This document shows positions 26,951-35,784 of a stretch of DNA of 45,536 bases, piece by piece. Under the pieces are notes generated by a model. The model saw nothing but the letters and a program-made list of their open reading frames with translations. It made no database searches and was not told where the DNA came from. Numbering within the stretch: the first letter of the stretch is position 1; every line of letters begins with the position of its first letter. The stretch covers positions 1-45,536 of the forward strand of contig WRKJ01000098.1 of the NCBI GenBank assembly GCA_009778135.1. The letters are read 5' to 3'. Origin of the DNA: Defluviitaleaceae bacterium. Its GTDB lineage: Bacteria > Bacillota_I > Bacilli_A > MOL361 > Turicibacteraceae. The translations under genes were made by a program, and so were the position numbers.

Positions 26951-27150
26951 GTACAATTAAAAGCGAAGTCGCACGTGTTAACCCCGACAAGCATTTTGAA
27001 GTCCGACTTATCACGTTAGTGATCAGTACAGGACGAGAAATGACCTCGAGGGGTTGCAAGACGTAGCTAGATACAATTAAAAGCGAAGTCGTGCATGTTA
27101 ACCCCGACAAGCATTTTGAAGTCCGACTTATCACGTTAGTGATCAGTACA
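26951..27150 (+). repeat. Tandem repeat leader of pyrF
   Basis: Two copies of a 79-base unit (26952-27030 and 27072-27150) are spaced 120 bases apart; they are identical apart from a short stretch (CACG against TGCA) after GAAGTCG. Each can form AAGTCG/CGACTT and a small ATCAC/GTGAT hairpin. An extended -10 TGG-TACAAT overlaps the first unit. No PyrR motif is present. It may be a tandem regulatory RNA or a pair of protein sites. Confidence 0.6.
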
Positions 27151-27181
27151 TAAATGAATCGAAGAGGAGTCATTGATAGAA

Positions 27182-27889
27182 ATGAATAAACCAGAAATCA
27201 TCATTGCGATGGATTTACCAAATAAAAGAGCTGTTGACCAATTGATTAATCAGTTTCCAGCAACTGAATCCTTGTATTTAAAAGTTGGGATGGAACTGTA
27301 TTATAAAGAAGGACCGGCGATTGTAACCTATTTAAAATCAAAAGGGCATCGCATTTTTCTAGATTTAAAACTTCATGACATTCCTAACACGGTTAAATCT
27401 GCGATGCGTTCGATTGCTTCTCTTGGTGTAGACTTAACGAATATACATGCAGCTGGTGGTAAAAAAATGATGGAAGCTGCAGTTGAAGGGTTGATGGAGG
27501 GAAGTCCTGATGGAAAACGTCCACTGATCATCGCTGTTACCCAATTGACAAGTACGAGTACAGAAATCATGAATCAGGAGCAAGGCATCCCTGGTGAAGT
27601 AGCAGATTCAGCTTTGAATTATGCAAAACTGGCGAAAGCTGCAGGACTTGATGGCGTTGTTTGTTCAGTACACGAAGCGATGAAGATACACAACGTATGT
27701 GGTGATGATTTTATTGCATTAACACCTGGCATTCGATTAGCAGGTGATGATGCGAACGATCAAGTGCGCGTGGCAACGCCAGCTGTGGCGAAAGTTGAAG
27801 GGAGCAACTACATTGTAGTGGGTCGTAGCGTGACACAGGCTGAAAGTCCTTATGAAGCTTATCGACGTGTTCAAGCAGATCTTGACTAG
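27182..27889 (+). CDS. pyrF: Orotidine 5'-phosphate decarboxylase
   Basis: It makes UMP from OMP. The 235-residue TIM barrel has the catalytic tetrad region DLKLHDIPNT (Asp61, Lys63, Asp66) and the phosphate-binding VVGRSVTQA near the end. I start at ATG 27182 downstream of GAGGAG; a TTG at 27173 could add three residues. It lies behind the repeated leader rather than a PyrR attenuator. Confidence 0.95.
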   Translation: MNKPEIIIAMDLPNKRAVDQLINQFPATESLYLKVGMELYYKEGPAIVTYLKSKGHRIFLDLKLHDIPNTVKSAMRSIASLGVDLTNIHAAGGKKMMEAAVEGLMEGSPDGKRPLIIAVTQLTSTSTEIMNQEQGIPGEVADSALNYAKLAKAAGLDGVVCSVHEAMKIHNVCGDDFIALTPGIRLAGDDANDQVRVATPAVAKVEGSNYIVVGRSVTQAESPYEAYRRVQADLD

Positions 27890-27998
27890 CGACGACTTTA
27901 TGGCACTTAATGGCTCCTTTTGGTGAGCGTCTACCATTCTAGTCTTTTGCGTGAAAAGATTGGCAAAACCATCATAATTGTGATATAATAGGACAAAA

Positions 27999-28045
27999 CG
28001 CTCATTTCTAAACATGTTCGTAGGATATGATAAAGTTTAATGAGC
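27999..28045 (+). promoter_or_regulatory. Leader hairpin before the DUF2500-like gene
   Basis: TATAAT at 27984-27989 is followed by CGCTCATT (27999-28006), which pairs with AATGAGCG (28038-28045). No T run follows, so it is a 5' leader structure rather than a terminator. Confidence 0.4.
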
Positions 28046-28087
28046 GTATAAGCTGAAATCAAGTAAGCACAGGAGAATGATATTAAT

Positions 28088-28474
28088 ATGCGAACCAAAC
28101 GACTAATCACTGAAGAAGCAACAGCTATTTTTAAAGGGGTAGAAATGACCCATGGCAATAGTGCGCATTATTTAACTTTTGAACTTAATTCGGGAGAAAG
28201 AATATACTTTCAAGTGAGTATGAAATGTTATATGCTAATCTTAGAAGGTGATCAATGTTTAATCACGTATAATATGACAAAGAAAAAGCTGAAATCATTT
28301 GAAGTGATAGGTGGAGCAAATGTTGCTTCAGTGTCCGTTGGAAAAGAGGAAGCTTCAGAAGTAAAAGATCATGTAGAAAAAACAGGAGAGCCCAGTTTGC
28401 TCCAAAGAAAATTAGAAGAGTCAAGAAGGTTACTACAAGAGTCAAGTAAAACGCGTCGAGAGAACAAACAGTGA
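28088..28474 (+). CDS. DUF2500-like small protein
   Basis: The 128-residue protein has a central beta-rich segment YLTFELNSGERIYFQVSMKC..LILEGDQCLITYNMTKKKLKSF that resembles the core of DUF2500 (x-F-x3-G-x-R-x-F-x-V then L-x2-GD-x-G-x-L). The usual N-terminal membrane helix is missing. The C-terminus (about 95-128) is charged and coil-like. It sits between pyrF and pyrE, 43 bases before the latter, so co-expression with pyrE is likely. Function unknown. Confidence 0.6.
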   Translation: MRTKRLITEEATAIFKGVEMTHGNSAHYLTFELNSGERIYFQVSMKCYMLILEGDQCLITYNMTKKKLKSFEVIGGANVASVSVGKEEASEVKDHVEKTGEPSLLQRKLEESRRLLQESSKTRRENKQ

Positions 28475-28516
28475 TCGAACTTGGCGTCGTTTGAAAATAG
28501 AGGAGATACGTGCATC

Positions 28517-29146
28517 ATGAAAGAAACCGTCGCAAAACATTTGTTGGACATTAAAGCCGTTATTTTGAGACCTGAGGCACCGTTTACGTGGACATCGGGC
28601 ATGAAGTCGCCCATCTATTGTGATAATCGATTGACACTGTCTTATCCACTGGTGCGTAAGGATATTGAAACAGGATTATGTGACATGGTGAGAAAGAGCT
28701 ATCCAGAAACGGAAATGTTAATGGGAACCGCAACTGCCGGCATCCCCCATGCAGCGATTATGGCACATCAGCTGGATCTTCCAATGGGATATGTTCGTTC
28801 AAGTTCGAAAAAGCATGGACGTGGCAATCAAGTTGAAGGCTTAACTGAAAAAGGGATGAAAGTGCTTGTTGTGGAAGATTTGATTTCAACTGGAAAATCT
28901 TCAATCGAAGCTGTTGAAGTTTTACGTGAACTTGGATGTGAAGTTTTGGGTATCATCAGCATTTTCTCTTATGAATTAGAAAAAGGACTTGCTAATTTAA
29001 AAGCGGCTAATGTGAAGCATGATGCACTTTGTAATTACGACACGTTAATTCAAATCGCAGCAGAGACCGGGTATATTACAGAAGCTGCAGTGGCTAAACT
29101 TGTTGCGTGGAGGAAAAACCCTACGGATGAAAGCTGGATCGGATAA
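28517..29146 (+). CDS. pyrE: Orotate phosphoribosyltransferase
   Basis: It joins orotate and PRPP to give OMP, the step before PyrF. The 209-residue protein has the PRPP motif [14 protein letters not shown] (about 116-129) and the flexible-loop region [19 protein letters not shown] lies 11 bases before ATG 28517; an upstream TTG-initiated extension is unsupported. A terminator follows directly. Confidence 0.95.
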   Translation: MKETVAKHLLDIKAVILRPEAPFTWTSGMKSPIYCDNRLTLSYPLVRKDIETGLCDMVRKSYPETEMLMGTATAGIPHAAIMAHQLDLPMGYVRSSSKKHGRGNQVEGLTEKGMKVLVVEDLISTGKSSIEAVEVLRELGCEVLGIISIFSYELEKGLANLKAANVKHDALCNYDTLIQIAAETGYITEAAVAKLVAWRKNPTDESWIG

Positions 29147-29161
29147 CTGAAATTTAAAAGG

Positions 29162-29188
29162 GTGCCTTCTATTAAAGGCACTTTTTTT
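29162..29188 (+). terminator. pyrE terminator
   Basis: GTGCCTT/AAGGCAC stem followed by seven T, between pyrE and folP. It would reduce read-through into folP, which has no strong promoter of its own in the 18 bases that remain. Confidence 0.85.
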
Positions 29189-29206
29189 GAAGGTGAGGAA
29201 GCATTT

Positions 29207-29986
29207 ATGAAAATAATGGGAATTTTAAACGTGACACCAGATAGTTTTTCCGATGGCGGAAGATATGTCGATGTGGAAAAAGCAGTGGACCATGCCCTTC
29301 ATATGATTCAAGATGGTGCAGAGATCATTGATATCGGTGGAGAATCTACGCGTCCAGGTGCCGTGCCTGTTAGTCTCGATGAAGAATTAACACGGGTCAT
29401 TCCTGTGATCAAACGATTGAGAGAAGTGACCGATGTATCTATTTCGATTGATACTTACAAGGCAACCGTTGCCCAAGAAGCTGTTAAAGCAGGCGCCACA
29501 CTCATTAATGATGTTTGGAGCGGGCAAAGAGATTCAAACATGTTGCAAGTGATGGCTAAATCTCATGTTCCTGTTATTTTAACGCATAATCGAACACCAG
29601 AAATGGAAAATGAACATATGATCAACATTGTTGACGAAGTCGTGATGGAACTTCGACAAGTGATCCAACTTGCTTTGTCAGCAGGCGTTGATAAAGCGCA
29701 CATCATTGTAGACCCAGGGATCGGATTTGGAAAGACGCTCGCTCAAAATGTGGCACTCATCAAACATATCGACAGATTGAAGCAACTTGGATATCCAGTG
29801 ATGCTTGCAGCAAGCAAAAAAAGAACGATCCGTTCACTGGTTGAAAGTGAAGCACTGCTGCTTTCAAGCATTGGGACGATTGCAACGACTTGTCACGCGT
29901 TTTCTAAAGGGATTGATTATGTACGCGTTCATGATGTGAAAGAAAATAAAGCTGCTATTCGAGTGATGGCAGGCTTGGACGACTAG
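29207..29986 (+). CDS. folP: Dihydropteroate synthase
   Basis: The 259-residue TIM barrel condenses pABA with the pterin pyrophosphate in folate synthesis. Motifs are MGILNVTPDSFSDGG at the start, IIDIGGESTRPGA and IVDPGIGFGKT. I start at ATG 29207 after GGTGAGGAAG; the upstream frame would run through the terminator stem. Its usual partners folB and folK lie 2.3 kb downstream, separated by the LPMO gene and thioesterase. Confidence 0.94.
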   Translation: MKIMGILNVTPDSFSDGGRYVDVEKAVDHALHMIQDGAEIIDIGGESTRPGAVPVSLDEELTRVIPVIKRLREVTDVSISIDTYKATVAQEAVKAGATLINDVWSGQRDSNMLQVMAKSHVPVILTHNRTPEMENEHMINIVDEVVMELRQVIQLALSAGVDKAHIIVDPGIGFGKTLAQNVALIKHIDRLKQLGYPVMLAASKKRTIRSLVESEALLLSSIGTIATTCHAFSKGIDYVRVHDVKENKAAIRVMAGLDD

Positions 29987-30215
29987 TACCTGTTTTTTAT
30001 CAGTGAATGTCTATTTTAAAGAAAAATTGAAGGTGCACTGAATTAGAACACCAAAACTCAGCCTTTTATGATCAAAAGCAGTAATGCTCTACATATTTCA
30101 GAAACAAATTATGACAGTTTTCAATAATAAACGACAAATTCAGACATAATTCAACTAAAAATGATATTTTTTACAACATAAAAATTTACAATTAATTAAT
30201 ATTTGATTAAATAGC

Positions 30216-30264
30216 TTGTATTTAGTGATAAAGTTGTGTTAGAATTATCTTGTAATCGATTACG
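30216..30264 (+). promoter_or_regulatory. LPMO promoter with cre-like CcpA site
   Basis: TTGTAT (30216-30221), 18 bases, TAGAAT (30240-30245). TGTAATCGATTACG (30251-30264) is a near-perfect cre, with a 12-bp perfect palindrome at 30252-30263, over the transcription start. Catabolite repression is therefore likely. The region 29987-30215 is A/T-rich with no gene visible. Confidence 0.65.
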
Positions 30265-30409
30265 ACAAACTGCTTTAAAAAAGGTGACCTGTTTAGAAGT
30301 ACAAAGATTTTAATTGCTTTATTTTGTTTCAAACTGGTTTCAAATTGATTTTTAGATTTTAAGGTTTTTCTGTTATAAAATGTTTTTTATAAGATATGGA
30401 GGTTTTAAA

Positions 30410-31321
30410 ATGAAAAAAATATCAGTTGTTTTATCCGTCGTTTTAATGTCAGTTATGTTATTATTTGTCAATGTACAGACCGCCTTTGGGCACGGTTGGA
30501 TGTTTAATGATAGAGCCCATCTTGCTTCTGGTGGTGGAGGGAATTTGAATCAAAACATGGGGAATATCACGTGGGAACCTCAAAGTGCAGGAGAAGTTAA
30601 CAGTCGCTTTGCAGTAGAAGAAGGTCGTGTTACCCTTAATCAAGCCGTTTCTGCTAACAGTGGGAACATTGGTGGCTTCCCACGGATGTCAGATTTCGGT
30701 GTGAATCGTTTCCACAGAGTTCCGATGACCGGTGGTGCAACGAATATTCAATGGTGGTTTACAGCACCTCACAGTACAATTAGTATCGTTTATTACATCA
30801 GTCGTCCAGGATTTAATCCAGGTCAACCGTTAAACTTTGCTGATTTTGACTATTTGACAACTGTTCATTACCATGGGAATTCGCCAGCCATCTCACATAC
30901 TGTTCATACTCATAACATCACTTTACCAACTGATCGCAGTGGTGCACATGTGCTTCTAGCAGCATGGCATGTAGCAGATAATAATGTTTCTTGGTACAGA
31001 GTTAAAGATATTTACTTAACAAATACTGGTGTGCCAACACAACCACCTGTAACGCAACCAACACAACCGCCTGCAACGCAACCACCTGCGACACAACCAA
31101 CACAACCGCCTGCAACGCAACCAACACAACCACCTGCGACGCAACCGACACAACCACCTGTTGGAGGTGCGACACCATTTTCAGGTGTGGTGGGAACAGT
31201 TTATACACAAGGACAATTGGTTAGCTACAATGGTAATACTTACCGTGTTCAAGTAACTTTCACACTTTGGAGTCCAGATTGGACACCAACGCTTACACCA
31301 GCTCTTTTCCAAAGACTTTAA
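30410..31321 (+). CDS. Secreted AA10 lytic polysaccharide monooxygenase with CBM5/12-like domain
   Basis: The 303-residue protein has a signal peptide (1-27) cut before His28, so the mature N-terminus is His-Gly-Trp, the first ligand of the copper histidine brace. The second is His121 in FTAPHST, as in chitin-active CBP21. A Pro/Thr/Gln linker of repeated TQPPATQP units (about 213-255) leads to a C-terminal domain with YTQGQLVSYNGNTYRVQVTF resembling CBM5/12 chitin binders. It probably oxidises chitin outside the cell. GGAGG lies 7 bases before ATG 30410. It is monocistronic. Confidence 0.92.
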   Translation: MKKISVVLSVVLMSVMLLFVNVQTAFGHGWMFNDRAHLASGGGGNLNQNMGNITWEPQSAGEVNSRFAVEEGRVTLNQAVSANSGNIGGFPRMSDFGVNRFHRVPMTGGATNIQWWFTAPHSTISIVYYISRPGFNPGQPLNFADFDYLTTVHYHGNSPAISHTVHTHNITLPTDRSGAHVLLAAWHVADNNVSWYRVKDIYLTNTGVPTQPPVTQPTQPPATQPPATQPTQPPATQPTQPPATQPTQPPVGGATPFSGVVGTVYTQGQLVSYNGNTYRVQVTFTLWSPDWTPTLTPALFQRL

Positions 31322-31349
31322 TTTTTATCTAAATGAATCATAAAAAACA

Positions 31350-31383
31350 AAAAAGGGCCTTTGATTGGAAAGGTCTTTTTTTG
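31350..31383 (+). terminator. LPMO terminator
   Basis: GGCCTTT/AAAGGTC-type stem followed by seven T. Confidence 0.8.
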
Positions 31384-31539
31384 AGCAGATTAAGCCGTTA
31401 ATTGTTTAAAAGTTAAGGAATCTAACGCTGAGGAGTGCCATTTAGTCTTGTTGTGTGGTATAATACGTTTCATAGGATAAGCATTTTACTTTTATTCTTG
31501 TTGGTTGAAAATGATGAAGGCTATGATCAAGGAGTGAAG

Positions 31540-32280
31540 ATGATGATTTATGAAGCAAAAAAGCAAATAACATATAATGATATTGATGCGAATTGGGATG
31601 TCACCTTGACTGCAATCTTGAAATATATGACAGAAGCGAATTGGGGTAATGGGGAGCAAATAGAAGTTGGCGTTAATCATATGCTTGAAACTGGACTGGC
31701 TTTTGTCATACAGCGTATTGCGATCAAGATTTTAAAGTTGCCAATTCTAGGGGATGAATTTACCCTGCGAACATGGCATGCTGATACGCGGCGTTTAACT
31801 TTTACACGTAAAGGAGAATTTTTAGACAAGTCAGGTCATAAACTAATCGAATGGGAGAGTTTATGGGTTTTATTTGATGTTAATGACAGAAGGATCAAAA
31901 GGCCTGATGTTTTGAACGTTCCGCTTTCACCTTATGGAAGTTTAGGTGTTTCAGTCGAAACTGAAAAGATTTTACCTGTAGAAAGTGAACATTTAGCGTC
32001 TTTTAAACATTGTGTTCAATTTAGTGAGCTAGACACGTATCAACATATGAGTAATACCTATTATGGGAACCTCTTGGCAAATGTGTATGCATGTAACGAG
32101 AGTCGGTCGACATTTATGAAAGCAGGAACGGAAATACAGTTTAATTATATCAATGAAGGACAACTTGGCGATGAAGTTTTAGTCAACCTCAACCAAGCAG
32201 ATCATCATCTTTATATAACAGGTGAAACAAATAAGCATCAAGTATTTGCAGCAACCATTAAGCAGGAGGTGTCGCGTTAA
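31540..32280 (+). CDS. Acyl-ACP thioesterase (double hot-dog)
   Basis: The 246-residue protein belongs to the FatA/FatB-like acyl-ACP thioesterase family found in Bacillota. Two hot-dog halves are visible: the first with a long helix then WGNGEQIEVGVNHMLETGLAFVIQR, the second beginning near VQFSELDTYQHMSNTYYGNL, with Asp/His/Asn candidates for catalysis. It would release fatty acids from ACP. I start at ATG 31540 after AAGGAG (31543 is also possible). An extended -10 TGG-TATAAT is at 31456-31464. folB follows after 2 bases. Confidence 0.88.
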   Translation: MMIYEAKKQITYNDIDANWDVTLTAILKYMTEANWGNGEQIEVGVNHMLETGLAFVIQRIAIKILKLPILGDEFTLRTWHADTRRLTFTRKGEFLDKSGHKLIEWESLWVLFDVNDRRIKRPDVLNVPLSPYGSLGVSVETEKILPVESEHLASFKHCVQFSELDTYQHMSNTYYGNLLANVYACNESRSTFMKAGTEIQFNYINEGQLGDEVLVNLNQADHHLYITGETNKHQVFAATIKQEVSR

Positions 32281-32282
32281 AT

Positions 32283-32651
32283 ATGTTTTATTTAAATTTA
32301 AATCAGATGGCGTTTATGGCGAAGCATGGGGTATTAGCGTCGGAAAAGTTGACAGCACAAAAGTTTTTAGTAGATGTCAAAATTGAAACAGATCAAATTG
32401 TGACAGCTGCTGTGACAGATCATATTGATGATGCTTTAAATTATGTGGCTATTTATGAATTAATTCAAGATATTATGCTTAATCAGCAATATGACTTAAT
32501 TGAAACCATTGCTATGAAAATTGCGACAACCCTTGTCAAAACATATCCAGTTGTTATAAGCGTCGACACAAAAGTGACAAAGGTAAATCCACCAATCGAC
32601 GGGTTCATTGGCACTGTCTCTTGTGAATATTGTGCATTTGGAAGCGAGTAA
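32283..32651 (+). CDS. folB: Dihydroneopterin aldolase
   Basis: The 122-residue protein fits the FolB fold, with MAFMAKHGVLASEKLTAQKF (Gly-Val and Glu near the active site), DALNYVAIYELI, YDLIETIAMKIA and KVNPPIDG. It cleaves dihydroneopterin to the hydroxymethyl pterin used by FolK. GGAGGTG lies in the thioesterase end. It is followed one base later by folK. Confidence 0.93.
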   Translation: MFYLNLNQMAFMAKHGVLASEKLTAQKFLVDVKIETDQIVTAAVTDHIDDALNYVAIYELIQDIMLNQQYDLIETIAMKIATTLVKTYPVVISVDTKVTKVNPPIDGFIGTVSCEYCAFGSE

Positions 32652-32652
32652 A

Positions 32653-33162
32653 ATGAATCAAAAAAAAGCTTACTTATCATTGGGATCCAATATAGGAGAT
32701 CGGTTACATTTTTTGAAGCAGGCAACAAATCGATTAAACGAACATGGACAGATGACTGTTATGAACATCTCTTCAGTTTATGAAACGGCTGCTTGGGGAT
32801 TTGAAAATCAAAATGATTTTTACAATATGGCAGTGGAAATGAGCACAAGCTTGTCACCAGAAGCGCTACTTGAAGTGTGTCAATCAATCGAAATAGAACT
32901 AGAAAGAGTCCGAGATATTCATTGGGGACCTCGAACGATCGATATCGACATCTTATGGTACGAAAATGTAGAAATGGATCATGAAAACTTAACGATACCT
33001 CATAAATATTTACTAGAAAGACCTTTTGTCACCTTACCTCTTACAGAAATCGCACCTGATGTTTCAGTAGCCGGTGTAAAGGTTTCAACAGTTGCAGCAC
33101 ATCATGAAAAAGCAAAAGAGAAGTGTTTGAAATTGAACCATGTTATTAACGTTCATACTTAG
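32653..33162 (+). CDS. folK: 2-Amino-4-hydroxy-6-hydroxymethyldihydropteridine pyrophosphokinase
   Basis: The 169-residue HPPK has SLGSNIGDR near the start, VYETAAWG and WGPRTIDIDILWY, the ATP and magnesium signature of the family. It activates the pterin for FolP. The start ATG follows the folB stop by one base. The last 20 residues are a Lys-rich tail. No terminator is obvious before the rpsP promoter. Confidence 0.95.
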   Translation: MNQKKAYLSLGSNIGDRLHFLKQATNRLNEHGQMTVMNISSVYETAAWGFENQNDFYNMAVEMSTSLSPEALLEVCQSIEIELERVRDIHWGPRTIDIDILWYENVEMDHENLTIPHKYLLERPFVTLPLTEIAPDVSVAGVKVSTVAAHHEKAKEKCLKLNHVINVHT

Positions 33163-33207
33163 AGGTGTTGTTGAGTGGATGGATTTCGAACTGTTAAGTA
33201 AAAATAC

Positions 33208-33237
33208 TTGACAGCTGTTGATAGGATGTGATATACT
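33208..33237 (+). promoter_or_regulatory. rpsP promoter
   Basis: TTGACA, 18 bases, TATACT, about 45 bases before rpsP. Confidence 0.8.
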
Positions 33238-33281
33238 AGCTGGGTTGAAAAAGAAAAAATAATTTTGAGGAGGAATTTTCA

Positions 33282-33557
33282 ATGGTTAAATTAAGATTAA
33301 CGCGCATGGGATCTCATAAGAGACCTTTCTACAGAATTGTAGCCGCAACTTCGTCTGCACCACGTGATGGGCGTTTCATTGAAATTGTTGGAACTTATAA
33401 TCCAGTTGCCGATCCAGCTATTGTTGAGATTGATGAGGAAAAAGTGTTAAAATGGTTAGGGAATGGTGCTAAACCGACTGATACTGTGCGTGCACTCTTA
33501 TCAAAAGAAGGGATCATGACTAAGTTTCATGAGTTGAAACTCGCAGCAAAAAAATAA
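33282..33557 (+). CDS. rpsP: 30S ribosomal protein S16
   Basis: The 91-residue protein starts [19 protein letters not shown], the S16 signature, and binds 16S rRNA in the small-subunit body. GAGGAGG lies upstream. It heads a two-gene unit with a KH protein, as in many Bacillota, but the usual rimM-trmD-rplS does not follow here. Confidence 0.97.
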   Translation: MVKLRLTRMGSHKRPFYRIVAATSSAPRDGRFIEIVGTYNPVADPAIVEIDEEKVLKWLGNGAKPTDTVRALLSKEGIMTKFHELKLAAKK

Positions 33558-33593
33558 CTTGAAACTATTTACTTAATTTGGAGGATGAACTTC

Positions 33594-33845
33594 ATGGATT
33601 TTATTGAAATGATTAAAGGATTTGTTACACCGCTCGCGCGTAATCATGCTGCTGTTGTTGTTAAAGAAGTTGAAAGCACAGAAGCAGGGACGTTGATGTT
33701 CGAAATTTTAGTTGCACAGGATGATCTAGGACGTGTCATTGGTCGCGAAGGACGTGTTGCCAATGCGCTGCGTACGATCACTTATGCGGCAGCGATTAAA
33801 GAAGGGTTTAAAGTTAAATTAACTTTTGCAGCACTCCCTGAATAA
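33594..33845 (+). CDS. khpA: KH-domain RNA-binding protein (KhpA/YlqC family)
   Basis: An 83-residue single KH domain with the GxxG loop as IGREGR. In Bacillota KhpA pairs with KhpB and influences cell elongation and RNA metabolism. I start at ATG 33594; an ATG at 33585 overlaps the GGAGG site. It follows rpsP by 36 bases and ends at a terminator. Confidence 0.92.
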   Translation: MDFIEMIKGFVTPLARNHAAVVVKEVESTEAGTLMFEILVAQDDLGRVIGREGRVANALRTITYAAAIKEGFKVKLTFAALPE

Positions 33846-33851
33846 AAAAAT

Positions 33852-33891
33852 AGCTCGTGAGATTGATTTATCTTGCGAGCTTTTCGTTTTT
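33852..33891 (+). terminator. rpsP-khpA terminator
   Basis: AGCTCG(T)GAGAT pairs with ATCTTGCGAGCT, followed by TTTTCGTTTTT. Confidence 0.8.
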
Positions 33892-33925
33892 ATATTGCTA
33901 TTAAGTTGTTCAAGGAGGAATTGTT

Positions 33926-35590
33926 ATGTTTAAAAGTGATTTAGAAATTGCGCAAGCAACGACATTACTGCCAATCATTGAAATTGGACGTCATTTAGGG
34001 ATTGAAGATAAGATAGAACAATATGGGCATTATAAGGCGAAAATTAGTCTTGATGTGATGAAGTCTCCTCATCCTAATGGGAAATTGATTTTGGTTACAG
34101 CCATCAGTCCAACGAAAGCAGGAGAAGGGAAGACGACGACAACTGTAGGTCTTGGTCAAGGATTGACGCATATTGGAAAGAAAGCGGTTATCGCACTGCG
34201 TGAACCTTCATTGGGGCCTGTGATGGGCATTAAAGGTGGTGCAGCAGGTGGTGGCCTCTCACAGGTTCTTCCGATGGAAGATTTAAATCTTCACTTCACA
34301 GGAGACATTCATGCGATTACAACCGCTAATAACGCGATTTGTGCACTGGTTGATAACCATATTTATCAAGGGAATGAATTAGGCATTGATCCTGAACGTG
34401 TCGTCTTTAAAAGATGCTTAGATATGAATGACCGTGCTTTGCGTGAAGTGACCATTGGTCAAGGACCAAAAACGAATGGTGTTGAAAGAAAAGATGGATT
34501 TAATATTACGGTTGCATCTGAAATCATGGCTGTTTTCTGTTTGGCTAAGGATTATGATGACTTGAGACATCGTATTCAAAGGATTATCGTTGCTTACACC
34601 AAAGAAGGAAAGCCTGTGACTGTTTGTGATCTCAAGATTGAAGGTTCAATTGTCATGTTGTTAGCTGAAGCAATTAAGCCTAACTTGGTGCAAACCGTTG
34701 AGCATACACCTGTGATTGTTCATGGTGGGCCTTTTGCAAATATTGCCCATGGATGTAATTCAGTTATTGCGACGCAAACAGCACTTAAGCTAGCTGACTA
34801 TGTGGTGACGGAAGCCGGATTTGGTGCTGATCTTGGTGCTGAAAAGTTCTTTAATATCAAATGTCGAGAAGCAGGATTAACACCTGATGCGGTTGTGATC
34901 GTCGCAACCATTCGTGCTTTGAAAATGCATGGAGGTGTGAATGAAAATGAATTGAAAGATGAAAATGTCGAGGCACTGGTTAAAGGTGTTGATAATTTAG
35001 CCAAGCATATTGAGTCGGTTACCCAATTTGGTGTGCCTTATGTTGTTGCGATTAATCATTTTATTCATGATACAACAGCTGAGGTTGAATTTTTATTGAA
35101 TTGGTGCCAAGAAAATGGGCATCCTGTTTGTCTGTCAAAAGGATGGGCTGAAGGTGGAGCAGGTGTTTCTGATTTAGCACGTCAAGTTGTTAAACTTATT
35201 GATGAGAAAAAAGCAAATTTTAAACCTATTTATGAGAGAAATGAATCTTTTGAAGAAAAAGTAGAAAAAATTGCCAAACAGGTTTATGGCGCACGTGGTG
35301 TTGTTTATACAAATGAAGCAAAAGCGACTTTAAATGAATTACGTGATCTGGGTTATGGTGACTTACTTGTTTGTATGGCGAAGACGCCAGCATCACTAAC
35401 AGATGATCCGACACGTATGGGTCGTCCAACTGATTTTGATATTACCATTAATGAAGTTCGTATCTCGGCAGGTGCAGGTTTTATTGTCTTATTAGCTGGC
35501 GGTGTGATGACGATGCCTGGACTACCGAAACAGCCATCTGCGCTTAAAATGGATCTGACAGCTGATGGTGCGTATGTCGGATTATTTTAA
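33926..35590 (+). CDS. fhs: Formate-tetrahydrofolate ligase
   Basis: It makes 10-formyl-THF from formate, THF and ATP. The 554-residue protein has the ATP-binding loop SPTKAGEGKTTTTVGLG (about 61-77), the EPSLGPVMGIKGGAAGGG signature and the C-terminal family features. CAAGGAGG stands before the ATG. It is monocistronic by context. It links to the folate genes upstream only through the cofactor. Other Wood-Ljungdahl genes are absent from the window. Confidence 0.97.
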   Translation: MFKSDLEIAQATTLLPIIEIGRHLGIEDKIEQYGHYKAKISLDVMKSPHPNGKLILVTAISPTKAGEGKTTTTVGLGQGLTHIGKKAVIALREPSLGPVMGIKGGAAGGGLSQVLPMEDLNLHFTGDIHAITTANNAICALVDNHIYQGNELGIDPERVVFKRCLDMNDRALREVTIGQGPKTNGVERKDGFNITVASEIMAVFCLAKDYDDLRHRIQRIIVAYTKEGKPVTVCDLKIEGSIVMLLAEAIKPNLVQTVEHTPVIVHGGPFANIAHGCNSVIATQTALKLADYVVTEAGFGADLGAEKFFNIKCREAGLTPDAVVIVATIRALKMHGGVNENELKDENVEALVKGVDNLAKHIESVTQFGVPYVVAINHFIHDTTAEVEFLLNWCQENGHPVCLSKGWAEGGAGVSDLARQVVKLIDEKKANFKPIYERNESFEEKVEKIAKQVYGARGVVYTNEAKATLNELRDLGYGDLLVCMAKTPASLTDDPTRMGRPTDFDITINEVRISAGAGFIVLLAGGVMTMPGLPKQPSALKMDLTADGAYVGLF

Positions 35591-35708
35591 TTTCATATTT
35601 AAATGAGATGCTCTTTGATCTTGAAAATAAAATTATCATCATATTTAGGTATAAAATTAGATAATTTATTTATTTTCTTCTATATTTTGTATTTTAATTC
35701 GGATTTTC

Positions 35709-35737
35709 TTGACAATAAGCATGATTTGGTTTATAAT
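35709..35737 (+). promoter_or_regulatory. Consensus promoter of the LPXTG protein gene
   Basis: TTGACA, 17 bases, TATAAT: a perfect match to the vegetative consensus, 48 bases before the gene. Confidence 0.9.
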
Positions 35738-35784
35738 GATGTTTAGGGTTATGCCTATGTTTAAAAAATGAGAGGAGAACAACT

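Noticed and set aside
27737-28158. Minus-strand ORFs across the pyrF/DUF2500 junction
   Set aside because: No ribosome binding sites and they cross the pyrF coding region and its promoter; shadows.
31002-31208. ORF opposite the LPMO linker
   Set aside because: Same cause: the repeated CAACCAACACAACC codons read on the other strand.
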